Assembly: GCA_900555605.1 (NCBI GenBank)
Contig: USLW01000060.1
Location: 1 to 9,307 of the forward strand
Length of the DNA: 9,307 bases
Direction: 5' to 3'
From: an uncultured Clostridium sp.
GTDB lineage: Bacteria > Bacillota > Clostridia > UBA1212 > UBA1255
Part shown: positions 6,406 to 9,307 of the stretch, in pieces
Position numbering within the stretch: the stretch's first letter is position 1
Layout of the letters: each line of letters starts with the position of its first letter
Position numbers and translations under genes: made by a program
Notes under the pieces: model-generated
What the model saw: only the letters and a program-made list of their open reading frames with translations
What the model was told of the DNA's origin: nothing
Databases searched by the model: none

Positions 6406-6668
6406 CTCCCGCAGTCGGATCCGCCGTTATACGCAATTTTTGTGATTTTTCCCTCTATCCGTATATATTCATTTGTAATTTCTTTGATATCAAGGTTTCT
6501 GCCTTCTACATAGAGATCTCCTATATTCGTTATAATTTTGATGACTTTTGAATCGTATTCTCTCAAACCTTTATGATTATTTACTTCTGTCAGAGAATCT
6601 CCTAACAATTTAACGGAAGGAACGCGGAGGACCACATCGGCGGGCATTCCGAGAATTTCATGTTTCAT
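6402..6668 (-). CDS. yqfC: Sporulation protein YqfC (YabP/YqfC family)
   Basis: The 88-residue product is a small YabP/YqfC family protein: a compact, predicted beta-rich domain with no membrane segment. Its family-like features are VVLRVPSVKLLGDSLTEVNNHKG near the N-terminus and a GRNLDIKEI-type segment followed by IRIEGKI near the C-terminus. It is placed directly before yqfD, as in Bacillus, where the pair is co-transcribed in the mother cell during sporulation. The ATG at 6668 is chosen over the TTG at 6674 because GGAGG at 6679-6683 is 10 nt from the ATG and this ATG makes an ATGA overlap with the pdaA stop. It ends with a second ATGA overlap into yqfD, so pdaA, yqfC and yqfD are likely translationally coupled. 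Molecular function is unknown. Confidence 0.92.
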   Translation of the reverse strand: MKHEILGMPADVVLRVPSVKLLGDSLTEVNNHKGLREYDSKVIKIITNIGDLYVEGRNLDIKEITNEYIRIEGKITKIAYNGGSDCGR

Positions 6669-7522
6669 GACCAAAGCTCCTCCGGCGTTCCGAATTCATA
6701 TCCCATGTCCCGTGCAGTTTCGATAATATCCTTTAGCGCTTCCGCATTATCCTTTGAAACCGCGTGCAGAAGCAGGATCGCGCCGTTATGCAGATTATCC
6801 GTCACCATTTGGAGCGCGTAATCTGCGCCCTTCTGTTTATCCGTCAGCCAGTCCTGATAAGCAAAGCTCCAAAGAATACATTTATGGTTCAGAGAATCTG
6901 CCACCGTCAGCACCGTATCATTATATTCCCCCTTCGGCGGACGCAGAAAACGCATATGCCTTCCGAATTTATCAAAAAACAGCCGATCAAGCTCCAGAAT
7001 TTCACTTTCAACTTTGGAGGCGGAAATTTCCGGCAGCGAATAGTGGCGCATAGTGTGGTTTCCCACCTCATGTCCCTCTTCCACCATCCGCCTGATAAGC
7101 TCCGCATTTTGATCAAAATAATCTCCGGTAATAAAGAAAATGGCTTTTACACCCGTTTCTTGCAATGTATCCAGAATCTGCGCCGTATAACCGTTTTCAT
7201 ATCCTTCATCAAAAGTCAGATAAATTTTCATCTGATTTGGATCGGCAATATATCGGCCGCCATGCGCCTGAAGCACCGAAACCTCTTCGCGTCCCACTTC
7301 CGGCAGGGCATGATCCTTTGCGCGCTTCAGCCCCCAACGATAGATATGCTTTCCGTTTACGGCAATTGTACTGGCCTCTGTTGATATCTCATCAGCATAT
7401 GCAGCGAGGGGAGTTCCCTGTCCCTGCCGCTGCAAAACCGGAAATACCAAAACCGCCATCAGCAAAATCACAGGCATAATTACATAAATCGCTCTGAATT
7501 TTAAAGGTTTATCCTTGGTCAT
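6665..7522 (-). CDS. pdaA: Polysaccharide deacetylase PdaA-like (spore cortex muramic delta-lactam synthesis)
   Basis: The 285-residue enzyme belongs to the NodB-homology carbohydrate esterase 4 family. Residues 12-30 form a hydrophobic signal/anchor segment, and the catalytic domain starts near residue 98. Motif 1 is TFDEG (103-107) with the putative base Asp105, motif 2 is His156-Thr-Met-Arg-His160, motif 3 is RPPKG (194-198) and the late motif is LLLHAVSKDNAEAL (from 250). Motif 1 has Glu where most family members have Asp; Bacillus PdaA, as I recall, has Asn there. The segments FDxGYENGYT and SKDNAEAL are characteristic of PdaA, which removes the N-acetyl group of muramic acid so that cortex muramic-delta-lactam can form. 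The ATG at 7522 has GGGAG at 7530-7534 with 7 nt spacing, whereas the ATG at 7543 has no ribosome binding site. A 100-bp gap separates it from the DUF881-B gene. It overlaps yqfC by 4 nt, supporting a sporulation role. Confidence 0.92.
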   Translation of the reverse strand: MTKDKPLKFRAIYVIMPVILLMAVLVFPVLQRQGQGTPLAAYADEISTEASTIAVNGKHIYRWGLKRAKDHALPEVGREEVSVLQAHGGRYIADPNQMKIYLTFDEGYENGYTAQILDTLQETGVKAIFFITGDYFDQNAELIRRMVEEGHEVGNHTMRHYSLPEISASKVESEILELDRLFFDKFGRHMRFLRPPKGEYNDTVLTVADSLNHKCILWSFAYQDWLTDKQKGADYALQMVTDNLHNGAILLLHAVSKDNAEALKDIIETARDMGYEFGTPEELWS

Positions 7523-7622
7523 AAAAACACTCCCATCGTGCATTTGCAGTTCGTCTGCTCATTCTACAATATGCGCGCAGGAGTGGGATAAGAACCGATT
7601 GCCCCGGATAAAAGTATCCCGG
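7523..7622 (-). promoter_or_regulatory. DUF881-B to pdaA spacer with a bulged hairpin; no clear promoter
   Basis: A 7-bp stem with one bulged base (7604-7610 with 7615-7622, loop AAAG) lies directly after the DUF881-B stop. On the minus strand it is not followed by a T-run, so it is not a canonical terminator. A sporulation promoter for pdaA might be expected here, but no convincing sigma-E, sigma-F or sigma-G pair was seen. CATATTGTA on the minus strand (around 7567-7575) resembles a sigma-E or sigma-G -10 only loosely. Confidence 0.3.
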
Positions 7623-8387
7623 TTATTTATCGTCTAACGAGGTTAAATAATTCGTTTTGATCAGGCTGTCGTCGCCCTTTTGTATGACAAGCTCTTTTTC
7701 TGCAGACCAAGTAACAATGCAGCCCGCTCTTTTCAGATTCTCAATCGTGCTGTTGCTTCCGCCCATCAGAATCGTACTTTGCATAGAGGCGGAATTTCCG
7801 ATTGCAACAATAGTCAGCGGTGTTGTGCAGCGCACTCCGTTCACCGCAATATAACGGTCATTTACCACGCGGATTTCCGACATTGCGAGAATACGCTGTC
7901 CGTTAATAGAAATTGCCTGGGCGGAAGATGCGCGCAGCTCGTTGATCAGAATCAGCAGCAGGTCCTGCGTTCGGACCAGATCGTCCGGATCGCTGAACTG
8001 AAGCTCAATGCTCAGACCTTCTCCCTGAACTGTGGTCAGACCCGCAAAGGTCCTGATATCGTGCAGTTCTTTTGCAAGCTGTTCGATTTGCTGCTCCGTA
8101 TTTCCTTTGAGCAGTACGTCTAATCGCTGCTGCAGCTCTTCCTTTTCGATTTCCGCCTGTTCCAGCTCACTGTACAGACGATTGATGGTTCTCGTTAAAT
8201 TCTCTGTTTCGGCAAGGGCGGCACGGTCCTCCTTCCCTGCCGCCTTCAGGCTCTTATATTGGAGTGCAATCAGAATACCAAGAAAAATACACACAACGGT
8301 AAGTGCAGTATTGCGAATCCATTTTCTCAGGATACGTTTTCTTTTTTGCAGCTGCTCTTTTTTTGTCAAGGTCTGTTTTTCAGCCAT
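7623..8387 (-). CDS. DUF881 family membrane-anchored coiled-coil protein (copy B)
   Basis: The 254-residue protein has a basic cytoplasmic N-terminus (Lys/Arg-rich, residues 9-26), one membrane helix (about 27-43) and a coiled coil (about 58-95). The DUF881 domain follows, with GEGLSIEL, the central AQAISINGQRI and a C-terminal hydrophobic TIVAIGN segment. DUF881 includes YlxW and YlxX of Bacillus subtilis, encoded beside cell division genes; their function is not established. The start is placed at the ATG at 8387, which has GGAGG at 8396-8400 with 8 nt spacing. The TTG at 8414 would overlap the previous gene but lacks a comparable site. It lies 23 nt after copy A, so both are in one transcript. 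The shared layout and the AQAI(S/E)INGxRIL block show that the two are paralogues. Confidence 0.88.
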   Translation of the reverse strand: MAEKQTLTKKEQLQKRKRILRKWIRNTALTVVCIFLGILIALQYKSLKAAGKEDRAALAETENLTRTINRLYSELEQAEIEKEELQQRLDVLLKGNTEQQIEQLAKELHDIRTFAGLTTVQGEGLSIELQFSDPDDLVRTQDLLLILINELRASSAQAISINGQRILAMSEIRVVNDRYIAVNGVRCTTPLTIVAIGNSASMQSTILMGGSNSTIENLKRAGCIVTWSAEKELVIQKGDDSLIKTNYLTSLDDK

Positions 8388-8410
8388 TTGGATAACCTCC
8401 TGTTTTTCCG

Positions 8411-9142
8411 TCAAGGGGTGACATCCGTCAGATACGAAAGCATGGTCTGATAATTGCCGCTGTACCTGCTGATCACAAGCTTCTCTTTCTTTACCGGATC
8501 GATTACCAGCGCCTGATTGCGCATAGTTCTGTAAATCGGACTCTCTGTAAATGCATGCAGCAGCACTTCCGGGTCGCCGATGGCTTTGATGTGATACGGC
8601 GCAAATATTTTCTTATTATTGATCCGAATGCTAGGCCCTAAGCAAGTCATTTCAGTAGTCGGCAGAATCCGTTCTCCGTTAATTTCTATTGCCTGGGCGC
8701 CGGCGGCTCTCAGGACGTTCACGGTTGCCACCAAATAGATATCGTGTACGATGGTATTGATTAAAATAGAGTCATCCAGGCCGATATCGATTCCCGGGCC
8801 ACTGACGGCAGTCAGCGCCGCCAAAATTTTATTTGCTTCAATTTGCTCGCTTGTTTGAATATACAGCTGATACCAGTCCTCGCTTTTCATACGCAGATCC
8901 TCCAGCTTTGTATCGTATTGCGTCTTCATCGTACTCAGCTCGGTCTGCAGCTTCAGCAGTTTTTCTTCCAGCACCTTCTGTGTCTCCCGATATTCCTGAA
9001 TTCTTTTCTCTTCTTCTGTTTCAGCAGCGATTCTGGCCGTAATGGTCGCACGCATCTGCATTGCAATCAGAACGCCCAGCAAGATCATGATGCACAGGTA
9101 TATCCGTTTATCTTTATTCGGCACTTTTTTCTTTTGTTCCAT
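8411..9142 (-). CDS. DUF881 family membrane-anchored coiled-coil protein (copy A)
   Basis: The 243-residue protein repeats the architecture of its downstream neighbour: a short Lys-rich N-terminus, one membrane helix (about 14-30), a long Glu/Lys/Gln-rich coiled coil (about 40-88) and a DUF881 domain. That domain contains GPGIDIGL, AQAIEINGERIL and YHIKAIGDPEVL, followed by a region like the family C-terminus. The protein is expected to sit in the membrane with its globular domain outside; the function is unknown. The ATG at 9142 is preceded by GGAG at 9149-9152 with 6 nt spacing; the TTG at 9154 is an unlikely start because the GGAG would lie inside the coding sequence. It is the first gene after the strong promoter at 9188-9216, with a leader of about 40 nt. 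Confidence 0.88.
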   Translation of the reverse strand: MEQKKKVPNKDKRIYLCIMILLGVLIAMQMRATITARIAAETEEEKRIQEYRETQKVLEEKLLKLQTELSTMKTQYDTKLEDLRMKSEDWYQLYIQTSEQIEANKILAALTAVSGPGIDIGLDDSILINTIVHDIYLVATVNVLRAAGAQAIEINGERILPTTEMTCLGPSIRINNKKIFAPYHIKAIGDPEVLLHAFTESPIYRTMRNQALVIDPVKKEKLVISRYSGNYQTMLSYLTDVTP

Positions 9143-9187
9143 AGTAATCTCCAATCCCGCACCTGCACTGACCGTAAATATGGATTC

Positions 9188-9216
9188 AGTATAATCAAAT
9201 ATCCGGGCTGTGTCAA
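9188..9216 (-). promoter_or_regulatory. Strong sigma-A-like promoter of the DUF881-pdaA-yqfCD group
   Basis: On the minus strand TTGACA (plus 9211-9216) is followed after exactly 17 bp by TATACT (plus 9188-9193), 11 of 12 consensus positions. Transcription would begin near 9181. The -35 box overlaps the stop codon of the preceding partial frame (9213-9215). Confidence 0.8.
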
Positions 9217-9307
9217 TTCTTCACACGATGGATCAGACGTACCCGGTGGATTTGTTTTGTTTCACACCGGACTCCGGCAGCGGCAGCCAAGGCTTCTACT
9301 GCCAGCT
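9213..9307 (-). CDS. C-terminal end of an unidentified minus-strand protein (partial)
   Basis: A minus-strand frame is open from the window edge to a TGA at 9213-9215, giving 30 residues: an Ala-rich stretch beginning LAVEALAAAAG, then a basic end with HRVRLIHRVKN. I do not recognise the family. The orientation and spacing fit the end of the gene upstream of DUF881-A. A short competing plus-strand frame from the ATG at 9228 also runs off the edge but has no ribosome binding site, so the minus-strand reading is preferred with modest confidence. Confidence 0.35.
   Translation of the reverse strand, partial: LAVEALAAAAGVRCETKQIHRVRLIHRVKN

Noticed and set aside
6764..7384. 206-codon plus-strand frame opposite pdaA
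   Set aside because: pdaA carries all catalytic motifs on the other strand; this frame has no start signal and no known domain.
7565..7600. Possible sigma-G or sigma-E promoter before pdaA
   Set aside because: CATATTGTA resembles a sporulation -10 only partly and no matching -35 was seen at the right spacing.

Overview
The window looks like chromosomal DNA of an endospore-forming Firmicute of moderate G+C content, most likely a member of the Clostridia. The grounds are family-level: a yqfC-yqfD sporulation pair, a PdaA-type cortex deacetylase, tandem DUF881 membrane proteins, a YhbY protein, a class A penicillin-binding protein with a Cys-containing tail, strong GGAGG ribosome binding sites and sigma-A-type promoters. 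No integrase, transposase, CRISPR array, tRNA or rRNA gene was found. Species-level placement is not possible from the sequence alone.

Layout. (1) 2-970, plus strand: C-terminal part of a class A penicillin-binding protein, cut by the window edge. (2) 998-1043: a long hairpin between convergent genes. (3) 1061-3644, minus strand: a two-gene operon made of an EF-G-like GTPase and, downstream, a divergent CoaD-like nucleotidyltransferase. (4) 3645-3853: a divergent intergenic region with two back-to-back sigma-A-like promoters. (5) 3854-4717, plus strand: a sugar phosphate isomerase/epimerase-like TIM barrel that overlaps the end of the convergent yhbY gene by 4 bp. (6) 4714-5007, minus strand: YhbY RNA-binding protein, preceded by a structured spacer (5008-5163) with two perfect inverted repeats and a candidate promoter. 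(7) 5164-9142, minus strand: five co-directional genes in transcription order DUF881-A, DUF881-B, pdaA, yqfC, yqfD, headed by a near-consensus TTGACA-17-TATACT promoter. (8) 9213-9307: end of an unidentified minus-strand frame whose stop codon overlaps that promoter's -35 box.

How the genes relate. The five-gene minus-strand group concerns the cell envelope and spore formation: DUF881 proteins are membrane-anchored coiled-coil proteins, PdaA deacetylates muramic acid during spore cortex synthesis, and YqfC and YqfD are sporulation proteins. pdaA, yqfC and yqfD are joined by two ATGA-type overlaps, so they are almost certainly translated from one message. The EF-G-like protein has GTPase-motif changes (DTPGY instead of DTPGH, NKLN instead of NKxD) that suggest it is not an ordinary translocase. 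Its partner keeps the CoaD fold motifs but has substitutions at usual substrate-site positions. That pair is the least explained part of the window.

Several start codons were moved downstream of the longest open frame because a clear Shine-Dalgarno sequence sits before the internal ATG (starts at 1555, 3644, 3854, 6668, 7522, 8387 and 9142).
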